Notes: generated by a model not told the origin, from the sequence alone. A DNA stretch of 9,035 nt from JAABSQ01 sp964573705 (GCA_964573705.1 CAZNLT010000214.1:1-9035); one strand, 5' to 3'. Counted from the stretch's first letter, positions 1-6,616 are shown. Made by a program: numbers and translations.

Positions 1-473
1 CCGATATAGTAATCGCCGGTTTGTTTCATCAGGTACTGAACCCCGGGATGAGCGGAATCGAGGGTGCCGTAGACCAGATCGGCTTCTTTTTCCCGATCGA
101 CTTCCCAGATGTCTTCTATGGTCATCACCGCCAGCAAAAACCCCTCGGGGTCCCGAAGGGCGGCCGATTGACCGGCCTCCAGGTTTTTGGCCTTGAGGGC
201 GGATACATCCAGGCAGACCGGTAAGGGCCACAGCACATCATTTTGAAGTCGGCTGCGATCCAGAACCGATTCATAATCCGACTGGACCATAAACCCGGTG
301 AGCGGAGAGAAGGCGCCGCTGGCGAGCATTTCCAGATCGCACATCTGCCGGTCGTTCAGGGTGATATCGGTCAGGCTGTTGGCGATCTCCTTCAGCAGCG
401 GAATGCGGTCCTCATCCGCAAGAAGATTCACCAGGGTTCCGCCGTAAGGGGCCGCTGTCTCCGCATGGGCCAT
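1..473 (-). CDS. sat: Sulfate adenylyltransferase (ATP sulfurylase), N-terminal part, cut by left window edge
   Basis: ATP sulfurylase makes adenosine 5'-phosphosulfate (APS) and pyrophosphate from ATP and sulfate in the cytoplasm. The visible 157 residues cover the N-terminal PUA-like domain. They hold the family signature CDLEMLASGAFSPLTGFM near residues 40-57, then DYESVL, a WPLPVCLDVS strand, ALRDPEGFLLAV and a HPGVQYL motif near the cut end. The start is the ATG at 473, preceded by GGAGG at 481-485 with a 7-base spacer. The catalytic HxxH and GRD regions lie outside the window. The spelling (GGTLVNLL near the start, CDLEML, SGAFSPLTGFM) resembles, from memory, the lineage commonly fused to a C-terminal APS kinase. 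The dissimilatory Sat of sulfate reducers usually reads more like RAKGDLIMLGIGGFSPL there. Whether a kinase domain follows cannot be seen. The gene lies 94 bases downstream of a glycosyltransferase on the same strand. Family assignment is firm; the fused or unfused form is inference. Confidence 0.93.
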   Translation of the reverse strand, partial: MAHAETAAPYGGTLVNLLADEDRIPLLKEIANSLTDITLNDRQMCDLEMLASGAFSPLTGFMVQSDYESVLDRSRLQNDVLWPLPVCLDVSALKAKNLEAGQSAALRDPEGFLLAVMTIEDIWEVDREKEADLVYGTLDSAHPGVQYLMKQTGDYYI

Positions 474-567
474 TCGATTACCTCCGTTCCATCATCCATT
501 TCATTTCAGACCATTACCGGTTTTCGGCCGATTCAACCATCTCTTGTATGCCGTTGCCGTGAGAATT

Positions 568-1500
568 TCAACCTCCATTTGGTGAATTTAATCCCCGCCC
601 GCCGATGGCCGGCCCGTATCGCGCCCCCAGGGCTTGAAAATAATCGGCTTCCGGGGTCCGGTTTCTTTTCCGGCAGCCGTTTGCGTAAATGCGACACTTT
701 TTTTGCAGCATTCGGCGGGCGGCCTGTTCCTGGTCCGAATGAAGCGTACCGCTGTCGATCAGCTTCTGAAGGGATGCGATGCGGAATTTGTCCAGACCCG
801 GGGCCCTGGAGAGCTGATCGTCATGCCCGCCTCGTTTGACAACCAAAGGACGATCGATGAGATGGACGGGAAACCGACGGCCGATCCGCAGCCAGAGATC
901 ATAATCTTCGCAAGCCGGAAGGTTTTCGTCGAACCGGCCGACCCGATCGAAGAGGCGTCGCCGCATAATGACCGCCGACGGGCTCACCAGGCAAAGCGCC
1001 AGGGACGGCTCGAAGATCATGCCGGAGCGCTTTTCATGCCGATGCTTCGGGTTCACCCGCCGGCCGTTTCGAATCCAGATTTCCTGAGTCTGGCAGATCA
1101 GAGACGCCGGATTGCGGCGAAAAAAATCGACCTGGGCGGTAAGTTTGCCCGGCAGCCAGAGATCATCCGAATCCAAAAAGGCGATCAATTCCCCCGAGGC
1201 ATGAGAGATCCCCAGATTTCTGGCGGCGCTCACCCCTTTGTTTTCCTGTCGAATCGCTATGATTCGACGGCCGAAAGACCGAAGCAGATCCGGCGTTTGA
1301 TCGGTGGACCCGTCATCGATGACGATCAATTCAAAGGATGAATAATTCTGGTCCAGCACCGATTCAATGGCCTCGCCCACCATGCAAGCCCGGTTGTAAG
1401 TTGGAATAATAACACTGACCCGGGGAGAAATTATCGGCTCCATGAATTCTATATAGCGGTAAAAACCGGTCCGTTCAAGGCTATCGTGGGCATCCGGCAT
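568..1500 (-). CDS. Family 2 glycosyltransferase (GT-A fold)
   Basis: Predicted inverting sugar transferase that uses a nucleotide-diphosphate sugar and acts in the cytoplasm on a surface polysaccharide, glycolipid or glycoprotein; donor and acceptor are unknown. Counting from the ATG at 1500 (310 residues), the GT-A core begins with VSVIIPTYNR at 28-37. It continues with the nucleotide-binding IVIDDGSTD at 59-67, ENKGVSAARNLGI at 86-98, the metal-binding FLDSDD at 108-113 and the catalytic-type CEDYDLWLR at 196-204. No membrane segment is seen. The C-terminal 100 residues are basic and helical-looking, as in short soluble GT2 enzymes. The start is uncertain: ATG at 1500, ATG at 1443 (seven residues before the first strand, the usual GT2 layout) and TTG at 1527 are all in frame, and none has a good Shine-Dalgarno sequence. 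Composition stays coding-like up to about 1500 and turns AT-rich beyond. The gene is upstream of sat and divergent from the TRAP operon. Confidence 0.88.
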   Translation of the reverse strand: MPDAHDSLERTGFYRYIEFMEPIISPRVSVIIPTYNRACMVGEAIESVLDQNYSSFELIVIDDGSTDQTPDLLRSFGRRIIAIRQENKGVSAARNLGISHASGELIAFLDSDDLWLPGKLTAQVDFFRRNPASLICQTQEIWIRNGRRVNPKHRHEKRSGMIFEPSLALCLVSPSAVIMRRRLFDRVGRFDENLPACEDYDLWLRIGRRFPVHLIDRPLVVKRGGHDDQLSRAPGLDKFRIASLQKLIDSGTLHSDQEQAARRMLQKKCRIYANGCRKRNRTPEADYFQALGARYGPAIGGRGLNSPNGG

Positions 1501-1557
1501 TATGTGGTGAAAAATGTTCAATTTCAAAGGCTTATAAAATATATTGCTTCAAAAAAG

Positions 1558-1590
1558 ATGTTTTGATATTATAAACTGTCTATAATGATT
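1558..1590. promoter_or_regulatory. Candidate divergent promoter region with inverted TATAAT boxes
   Basis: The AT-rich region between the glycosyltransferase and the TAXI operon carries a perfect TATAAT on the plus strand at 1581-1586 and a perfect TATAAT on the minus strand at 1573-1568. Together they form a 6-base inverted repeat with a 7-base spacer. Both orientations suit the flanking genes: rightward transcription into the transport operon about 125 bases before its start, and leftward into the glycosyltransferase about 70-125 bases before its possible starts. Neither has a convincing TTGACA at 16-18 bases, so each would be weak, activator-dependent or spurious. If both are used they would compete for RNA polymerase. 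This is inference from motif matching only. Confidence 0.35.
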
Positions 1591-1702
1591 CGTGGGTCAT
1601 TTATTTTTTTTTGGAATCGAATGTATACAACTTTAGATCGGGTAGGTATGGATCTATTTTCCACCCCTATGAATTGGGCTGGCATTTAACTCGAAAAAGA
1701 AG

Positions 1703-1709
1703 AGGAGGT
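1703..1709 (+). promoter_or_regulatory. Strong ribosome binding site of the TAXI binding-protein gene
   Basis: AGGAGGT is a near-perfect Shine-Dalgarno sequence. It is followed by two consecutive ATG codons at 1711 and 1714. The first is only one base from the motif and the second four, so spacing favours initiation at 1714 or a mix of both; the mature protein would be identical after signal-peptide removal. The strength of the site fits a highly expressed periplasmic binding protein. Confidence 0.7.
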
Positions 1710-1710
1710 A

Positions 1711-2703
1711 ATGATGAAGAAGCATGTGGTTTTGTTGTTTGCATTTCTTTTGAGTTTCGGATTGATTTTCGGTATGAATCCGGCACCGGTTCAGGCAAAG
1801 ACGAAGTTTGTCACCATCGGCACAGGCGGGATCACCGGCGTCTATTATCCCACCGGCGGCGCCATTGCCAAAATGGTCAACAAAAAGCGCAAAGAATACG
1901 GCATCCGCGCCACGGTCGAGTCCACCGGCGGATCGGTCTTTAACGTCAACGCCATCATGGCCGGCGACCTGGAGTTCGGTGTGGTTCAGTCCGACCGGCA
2001 ATACCAGGCCATTCATGGTTTGGCCGAATGGAAAGAGAAGGGCGTTCAGGAAGACCTTCGAGCCGTATTCAGTATTCACCCCGAATCGGTAACCCTGGTT
2101 GCCTCGGTGGATTCCGGCATCAAGGATATCAAAGACCTGAAGGGCAAACGCGTGAATATCGGCAACCCCGGTTCCGGTCAGCGCCAGAATTCCATCGATG
2201 CGCTGGAAGCCGTGGGGCTCAACTACGAGACCGACCTTCAGGCAGAAGGCGTCAAAGCGGCTGAAGCCCCGGGTCTCCTGCAGGATGGAAGGCTGGATGC
2301 TTTCTTTTATACCGTGGGCCATCCCAGCGGTGCCTTCAAGGAAGCCACCGCCGGGGCAACTAAAGTCCGTTTCGTTCCCATCGACACTCCTGGAATAGAT
2401 TCGCTGATCAAAGCCAAACCCTATTATGCGAAATCGATTGTTCCCATCGAATTATATCCAGGCGCCGAAAATGACAGAGACATCCCTACATTCGGTGTGA
2501 AAGCCACTTTCGTTACCTCCACCAAGGTGCCCGATGAGGTGGTGTATGCCATCACCAAAGAGGTCTTTGATAATTTCGAGGAATTCAAAAAGCTGCATCC
2601 TGCCTATCAGGTGCTGACCAAAGAGGGAATGCTTGAAGGGCTTTCCGCACCGATTCACGAAGGTGCGATGAAATATTATAAAGAGGCCGGTCTGAAAAAA
2701 TAG
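1711..2703 (+). CDS. TAXI-family TRAP transporter periplasmic substrate-binding protein
   Basis: Extracytoplasmic receptor of a tripartite ATP-independent periplasmic (TRAP) transporter of the TAXI type. It binds the solute in the periplasm and delivers it to the fused permease encoded next. The 330-residue protein starts with a Sec signal peptide: MMKK, a hydrophobic stretch at about 6-21, then a likely cleavage after PVQA at residue 29. The mature part opens with FVTIGTGGITGVYYPTGGAIA (33-53), the glycine-rich signature of the TAXI family, followed by STGGSVFNVNAI, GDLEFGVVQSD and LKGKRVNIGNPGSGQR. Length is normal for the family. The start at 1711 or 1714 is set by AGGAGGT at 1703-1709. 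TAXI systems have been linked to glutamate, 2-oxoglutarate and other organic acids, but the ligand here cannot be read from sequence. The gene is first in an operon with permease and Usp genes, separated from the permease by 122 bases that contain a strong hairpin. Confidence 0.95.
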   Translation: MMKKHVVLLFAFLLSFGLIFGMNPAPVQAKTKFVTIGTGGITGVYYPTGGAIAKMVNKKRKEYGIRATVESTGGSVFNVNAIMAGDLEFGVVQSDRQYQAIHGLAEWKEKGVQEDLRAVFSIHPESVTLVASVDSGIKDIKDLKGKRVNIGNPGSGQRQNSIDALEAVGLNYETDLQAEGVKAAEAPGLLQDGRLDAFFYTVGHPSGAFKEATAGATKVRFVPIDTPGIDSLIKAKPYYAKSIVPIELYPGAENDRDIPTFGVKATFVTSTKVPDEVVYAITKEVFDNFEEFKKLHPAYQVLTKEGMLEGLSAPIHEGAMKYYKEAGLKK

Positions 2704-2728
2704 ACCGGATCGACGACCGTTTCCTTCC

Positions 2729-2754
2729 GGCGGCGGGCGTGCCCGCCCGCCGCC
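2729..2754 (+). terminator. GC-rich hairpin between binding-protein and permease genes
   Basis: Positions 2729-2739 and 2744-2754 form a perfect 11-bp G+C stem closed by a four-base loop (TGCC), starting 25 bases after the stop codon of the binding-protein gene. The downstream flank is pyrimidine-rich (TTCTCCTGTT) but has no true T run, so it is a poor classical terminator. In binding-protein transport operons such a structure often gives excess binding protein over permease, by partial termination or by protecting the upstream mRNA from 3' exonucleases. That role is inferred here. The stem itself is seen directly. Confidence 0.6.
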
Positions 2755-2825
2755 TTCTCCTGTTCATCCCGCATCCGGCTATGGCACAAAATCCTCTGCT
2801 TCGCTTTGCTTTTGAAAGGTAAGAT

Positions 2826-4904
2826 ATGGGCGGCACTGAAAAAACAGACACCGACAACGGATCGGATATAGCGAAACGAATGGCCGAAAAAGAGGAGGGA
2901 TTGGGGCGACGTCCTTCCGGATTTACCAAATACATAATCCCGACCATTGCGGTTTGCTGGAGCCTTTTTCAATTATCCATCGCCAGTTGGCTGATCCTGG
3001 ATTCCACGTTTATCCGGGCCATTCATTTGGGGTTCGCGCTGTTGATCGTCTACCTGAATTACCCGGTTTTTAAGAAACCCATATTCGGGCTCGATTTTCT
3101 GTCCACCAAAACCCGCATACCGATCATCGATTTTATCATCGGCATCATTGCCGCTTTTTCCGCCCTCTATATCGCCATCGATTATGAGGGATTGACCTTT
3201 CGGTACGGGGATCCCATTTTGCGCGATGTCGTGATCGGTGTGCTCCTGGTGGTTCTGCTGCTGGAGGCGGCCCGGCGGGTGATCGGTCCCGCATTGCCGA
3301 TCATTGCCATCGCTTTCTGCGCCTATTCCTTTCTGGGTCCCTACATGCCGGATCTCATCGCCTTCAAGGGGATTTCCTTGAACCGGTTCGTGGGGCAGAT
3401 GACCATGTCCACCGAAGGCATTTATGGTATTCCGCTGGATGTCTCGGCCACCATCGTTTTTCTCTTCGTCCTGTTCGGCGCCATGCTGGACCGGGCCGGT
3501 GCGGGCTTCTATTTTATACAGCTGGCCCTGTCCCTGCTGGGCGGTTTCAAGGGCGGGCCCGCCAAAGCCGCCATCATGGGGAGCGGTCTCACCGGGATGG
3601 TTTCCGGGTCGAGTATCGCCAATATCGTCACCACCGGCACCTTTACCATTCCGCTGATGAAAAATGTAGGATACCCGGCCACCAAGGCCGCCGCCATCGA
3701 GGTTGCCGCGAGTACCGACGGGCAGCTGGCACCGCCCATTATGGGCGCGGCCGCCTTTATTATCGCCGAATATGTCAACGTCCCCTATGTCGCCGTCATT
3801 AAGGCGGCTGCGATTCCCGCTTTTGCCTCCTATGCCGCGCTCTTTTTTATTTCCCACATTGAAGCCTCGAAACTCGGTTTGAGGGGCATGCCCAGGAGTG
3901 AACTGCCGCCTTTTTTTAAAACCTTTCTGGGCGGCATCCACTATATCCTTCCCCTTCTGTTTCTGCTGTATGAATTGGTGGTGGTCCGCCACTCGCCCGA
4001 ATTGGCCGCTTTCTATGCCATTTGCGTCATGCTGGTGATCATGTTCGTTCAGGAACCCATCAAGGCCTACCTCAACAAGGACCCGATCGGTCCGGCATTC
4101 AAGAAAAGCATCGTCATGATATTTTCGGCTCTGGCCGCCGGCGGTCGAAACATGGTGGCCGTGGCATTGGCCACGGCGGCGGCCGGCATTATCGTTGGAG
4201 TGGTGGCATTGGGACTGGGCGGGCTGATCACACAGGTGATCGATACCATTTCCATGGGCAACATTTTTTTAATGCTGCTGATCACCGCCATTGCGAGTCT
4301 CATCATCGGTATGGGCCTGCCCACCACCGCGACCTACATCGTCATGGCTTCCCTGACCGCACCGGCGATCGTCACCATCGGCGCTTTTCAGGATTTTATC
4401 GTCCCTCTCATGGCGGCCCATCTTTTCTGCTTTTATTTCGGGATTCTTGCCGATGATACCCCGCCGGTCGGCCTGGCCGCCTATGCGGCGGCGGCCATCG
4501 CCAAGTCTCCGCCCATCGCTACCGGTCTGCAGGGATTCATGTATGATATTCGAACCGCCATTCTTCCCTTCATGTTCATTTTCAACACCGACCTGATCCT
4601 TCATGATATCTATAGCTGGCCTCAGGGAATTTTGATCTTCCTTATGGCTTGTATCGGAAACTTCGCCTTTGCCTCGGCGACCCAGGGATGGTTTCTGGCA
4701 CGAAACCGGTACTATGAGGTTCCCCTGTTTTTATGCGTCACCTTTATTCTGTTGCGGCCCGATGCCGTTGCCGCCTGGATCGGCCTGCCCCATGACCAGC
4801 GGTACTGGACCTATCCGATCGGGCTGGCCATATACGGTTTGCTGTATATCTTGCAGCGTCCGCGGATTCCGAAGCCGGGGGAGGTTGCGGTTTCACCGAC
4901 CTAA
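2826..4904 (+). CDS. TRAP transporter fused permease subunit (4TM/12TM, TAXI type)
   Basis: Inner-membrane permease that fuses the small DctQ-like and large DctM-like subunits of a TRAP transporter. It takes solute from the TAXI binding protein and moves it inward using an ion gradient. The 692-residue length is typical of the fused family. An acidic/basic cytoplasmic leader of about 35 residues precedes hydrophobic segments at roughly 37-57, 65-80, 100-118 and 133-150. The DctM-like part follows with many more segments. Conserved loops visible include GPAKAAIMGSGLTGMVSGSS (244-263), ASTDGQLAPPIMGAAAF (295-311), GMGLPTTATYIVMAS (495-509) and LADDTPPVGLAAYAAAAIA (541-559), the characteristic re-entrant or ligand/ion-site motifs of the superfamily. 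The ATG at 2826 has only a modest ribosome site (GAAAGG about six bases upstream), weaker than that of the binding protein. The stop codon is 27 bases before the usp start, indicating one transcript. Confidence 0.95.
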   Translation: MGGTEKTDTDNGSDIAKRMAEKEEGLGRRPSGFTKYIIPTIAVCWSLFQLSIASWLILDSTFIRAIHLGFALLIVYLNYPVFKKPIFGLDFLSTKTRIPIIDFIIGIIAAFSALYIAIDYEGLTFRYGDPILRDVVIGVLLVVLLLEAARRVIGPALPIIAIAFCAYSFLGPYMPDLIAFKGISLNRFVGQMTMSTEGIYGIPLDVSATIVFLFVLFGAMLDRAGAGFYFIQLALSLLGGFKGGPAKAAIMGSGLTGMVSGSSIANIVTTGTFTIPLMKNVGYPATKAAAIEVAASTDGQLAPPIMGAAAFIIAEYVNVPYVAVIKAAAIPAFASYAALFFISHIEASKLGLRGMPRSELPPFFKTFLGGIHYILPLLFLLYELVVVRHSPELAAFYAICVMLVIMFVQEPIKAYLNKDPIGPAFKKSIVMIFSALAAGGRNMVAVALATAAAGIIVGVVALGLGGLITQVIDTISMGNIFLMLLITAIASLIIGMGLPTTATYIVMASLTAPAIVTIGAFQDFIVPLMAAHLFCFYFGILADDTPPVGLAAYAAAAIAKSPPIATGLQGFMYDIRTAILPFMFIFNTDLILHDIYSWPQGILIFLMACIGNFAFASATQGWFLARNRYYEVPLFLCVTFILLRPDAVAAWIGLPHDQRYWTYPIGLAIYGLLYILQRPRIPKPGEVAVSPT

Positions 4905-4931
4905 ATTCAACGGACCTAAGAGAGGATATTC

Positions 4932-5426
4932 ATGGAAGAGATACGCAAGATTTTGGCGCCGGTGGCACTGGGACCGGTTGAATTTACGCAGGGCCTGGTA
5001 TCTTATGCCGGCAAACTGGCCAAAGCATTGGAGGCCCGACTGGTGCTCGCCAATATCATCAATTCCCGAGATGTGGACGCCCAAAGGATCTCATCGATGG
5101 GGTATGATGTGGACGGTGAACATTATGTCTCGGGGATCCGTTCTGAAAGAGAGAAATATCTCTCATATATTATCCAGAAGGCCGCACTGGAAGATCAAAA
5201 GGTGCGAACTCTCATCGAGGTGGGAAATCCCATCGATCAACTGTTGCGGATTATTGTGGATGAGGAAGTCGATATGGTGGTGATGGGCCCTAATGGCGCC
5301 ACCAATCTGGAGCATGTCCTGGTCGGCTCGGTGGCATCCAAACTGTTCCGGCGCTCACCCGCGACCGTGGTCTGTTATCGGGATGAAAAGATGGCGGATC
5401 GACTTCGAAAGCGGATTCATCAATAA
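4932..5426 (+). CDS. UspA-family universal stress protein, ATP-binding type, in TRAP operon
   Basis: Cytoplasmic single-domain universal stress protein of 164 residues with a Rossmann-like alpha/beta fold. It has the ATP-binding signature G-x2-G-x9-G-S exactly: G119, G122, G132 and S133, within MGPNGATNLEHVLVGS. The family's first strand usually ends in a conserved Asp that contacts ATP (pattern ILVPVDGS). Here the strand reads ILAPVALG, so that Asp is replaced by Ala or absent. A 15-20 residue insertion after the second strand (about 45-75) is longer than in minimal Usps. The start at 4932 has AGAGGA at 4921-4926 with a 5-base spacer. It follows the permease by 27 bases and must be co-transcribed. 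In Halomonas the Usp TeaD, encoded with the TRAP transporter TeaABC, modulates ectoine uptake; a similar regulatory role here is inference. Confidence 0.9.
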   Translation: MEEIRKILAPVALGPVEFTQGLVSYAGKLAKALEARLVLANIINSRDVDAQRISSMGYDVDGEHYVSGIRSEREKYLSYIIQKAALEDQKVRTLIEVGNPIDQLLRIIVDEEVDMVVMGPNGATNLEHVLVGSVASKLFRRSPATVVCYRDEKMADRLRKRIHQ

Positions 5427-5443
5427 GTTCGAGAAATAATAAA

Positions 5444-6241
5444 TCAGGACTTTTGCCTGGGTGGTTTCAGGCGAAAAGGAACGGGCGAAGGCGGGGAGGG
5501 GGCGGTGGATTCCTTGCGTTGCTTTAATTCATTCCACTCGTCCATCCGTCTGGCCGATTCCATTATGATTTCGAGGGTATTTATCTCCTTCATACCTCTC
5601 TCATCAAATTCGATCAGGCAATCCCGATATTCAAATCGACCTTCTTTCCAGAAAAATAATTCCAATACAGCTTCTTGCACCTGTTGCTGGATGACATCCT
5701 TCAATGTATTTTCGTCGATATAGTTCATAGAAAGGAGGACTTCACCAAACATTTTTCCTGATTCTTTCGCCTTTTGCAACGTTTCTCTCAAGCGATGATG
5801 AGAAATCATCCCGCTGTTCAGCAGAATTTGGCCCAACCTGAGACCATTGCTATCGCTGGCAGCAAGGATATTCCCATTTTTTAAGCAGATGGCGCTTTTA
5901 AAATGACCTTTGGATAGTTGGAGGATTCCGGTTTTTTCTTTGGAGGCTAACATTTGGAGGATGGTCGCCAAGTCGAAAGATTCGAGCCGCCCCTTAAAAT
6001 CGACTGTGTTGGAGTTATCCGGAAAGCGAATGGAGAGCCGGAAAGGATTCCAGAACAGGTGCTGGTCTCTCAGATTCCATGCCCGAACCGCCTTTGCACG
6101 ACTCTTTTCCTTAGGACCGGTAGCACCGCACAAACATTGAACTGCATAGTGGTTTTCAGAAAAAGTGCCGATAGACATCCAAATTCTACCGCAGAAGGGG
6201 CATTGCTTAAATTCTTTTATTGAATAAGAAGTGACTTGCAT
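5444..6241 (-). CDS. Lar-like zinc ribbon fused to DUF4388 (PATAN) domain protein
   Basis: Predicted soluble two-part regulatory protein of 265 residues. Residues 14-58 form a small zinc ribbon: CPFCG at 14-18, then C36-L-C38-G-A-T-G-P and KAVRAWN ending at 56. This closely follows the pattern of Lar restriction-alleviation-type ribbons (CPFCG...V.C..CGA.GP...AI.AWN), except that the second pair is CxC rather than CxxC. Residues 82-130 (FKGRLESFDLATILQML, TGILQLSKG, the KNGNILAAS hairpin) match the start of DUF4388. Residues 135-175 resemble an MshEN-like pair of repeats (RLGQILLNSGMIS, then FGEVLLSMNYI). ELFFWKEGRFEYRD at 194-207 is the usual end of DUF4388. The C-terminal tail is proline-rich and basic. 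DUF4388 proteins are common in deltaproteobacteria near signalling and motility genes, with no settled function. The start at 6241 has AAAGG about six bases upstream. The gene is convergent with usp (17 bases apart). Its composition appears more AT-rich than its neighbours'. Confidence 0.82.
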   Translation of the reverse strand: MQVTSYSIKEFKQCPFCGRIWMSIGTFSENHYAVQCLCGATGPKEKSRAKAVRAWNLRDQHLFWNPFRLSIRFPDNSNTVDFKGRLESFDLATILQMLASKEKTGILQLSKGHFKSAICLKNGNILAASDSNGLRLGQILLNSGMISHHRLRETLQKAKESGKMFGEVLLSMNYIDENTLKDVIQQQVQEAVLELFFWKEGRFEYRDCLIEFDERGMKEINTLEIIMESARRMDEWNELKQRKESTAPSPPSPVPFRLKPPRQKS

Positions 6242-6268
6242 ATAAAGCCTTTCACGCTAACGTATGCC

Positions 6269-6448
6269 ATGGGCTGCTTTGTTTTGCTGACATCATCGGT
6301 TCTTTCCTATTTAGACAAGCAAGGAATGTGCCGTTTGGAAGAATTGGATATAGATTTATTAACATTTTTTGACACCACGCTATGAACTGATTCGGGAAGG
6401 CTGTCAAATCTCTATGTACTTGGAAATATACCTTAAAAATTTTTTTAT
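6269..6448 (+). pseudogene. Possible remnant of a tyrosine recombinase N-terminal region
   Basis: A short frame from ATG 6269 to TGA 6383 encodes 38 residues including YLDKQGMCRLEELDIDLL. Beyond the stop the same frame continues as SGRLSNLYVLGNI. A shifted frame then gives IYLKNFF. Read together, this vaguely follows the N-terminal core-binding domain of phage-type integrases: a YL...G...LEE...DLL segment, then a GLS.. segment, then an LKNFF-type helix. One stop codon and one frameshift would be needed, and no ribosome site precedes the frame. The resemblance is by eye and weak. AT-rich noncoding DNA could produce it by chance. If real, it is a decayed fragment, not a working gene. Confidence 0.2.
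6379..6407 (-). promoter_or_regulatory. Candidate promoter for the zinc ribbon-DUF4388 gene
   Basis: On the minus strand a perfect TTGACA (6407-6402) is followed after 17 bases by CATAGC (6384-6379), which matches only three of six consensus -10 bases. It would start a transcript with a leader of about 130 bases before the ATG at 6241. The -35 is good and the -10 is poor, so this is tentative. Confidence 0.25.
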
Positions 6449-6451
6449 GAA

Positions 6452-6480
6452 TTGACCTGATATCGTTTCCAATTTAGATT
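6452..6480 (+). promoter_or_regulatory. Candidate sigma-70-type promoter for the cobalamin adenosyltransferase operon
   Basis: TTGACC at 6452-6457 (five of six consensus) and TAGATT at 6475-6480 (four of six) are separated by exactly 17 bases. They lie about 150 bases upstream of the ATG at 6631, in AT-rich DNA. No other plus-strand pair in this gap combines a good -35 with an acceptable -10 at the right spacing. The prediction rests on motif matching only. Confidence 0.4.
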
Positions 6481-6616
6481 TGAACCATGGAAAATTCTCT
6501 ATAGCAAGGATTATCTTCAGCAACATAATTTGTAGGATAATATTCGAAATCGTGTAAAAGGCAGATCTTCAACTGAAGCGGTGCTGATTTCTATGGATCC
6601 TATTCTGTTTGATTAA
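6461..6616 (+). pseudogene. Interrupted coding-like frame of unknown origin
   Basis: Between the TGA at 6458 and the TAA at 6614 one frame is broken only by a TAG at 6533. It reads with a mixed, protein-like composition (YRFQFRFEPWKILYSKDYLQ before the stop, DNIRNRVKGRSSTEAVLISM after it). There is no suitable start codon or ribosome site at its beginning. The family was not recognised. It could be the eroded 3' end of a gene whose upstream part is lost, or chance. It overlaps the candidate promoter of the adenosyltransferase gene. Confidence 0.15.

Noticed and set aside
243..839. Plus-strand open frame of 198 codons spanning the sat 5' end and the glycosyltransferase 3' end
   Set aside because: It is antisense to two supported genes and crosses their intergenic gap; no protein features.
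634..1341. Long plus-strand open frame (235 codons) opposite the glycosyltransferase
   Set aside because: It is antisense to clear GT2 motifs on the minus strand and its translation shows no family features; a shadow of the real gene.
1654..2322. Minus-strand open frame of 222 codons opposite the binding-protein gene
   Set aside because: It is antisense to a well-supported TAXI protein with signal peptide and ribosome site, and has no recognisable features of its own.
2973..3992. Minus-strand open frame of 339 codons inside the permease gene
   Set aside because: Its product is a Gly/Asp/Gln/His-rich, low-complexity sequence typical of the complement of a membrane-protein gene; the permease on the plus strand has conserved motifs throughout.
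5427..5443. Terminator in the gap between usp and the convergent DUF4388 gene
   Set aside because: Only 17 bases, with no inverted repeat; any termination must occur inside one of the flanking genes.
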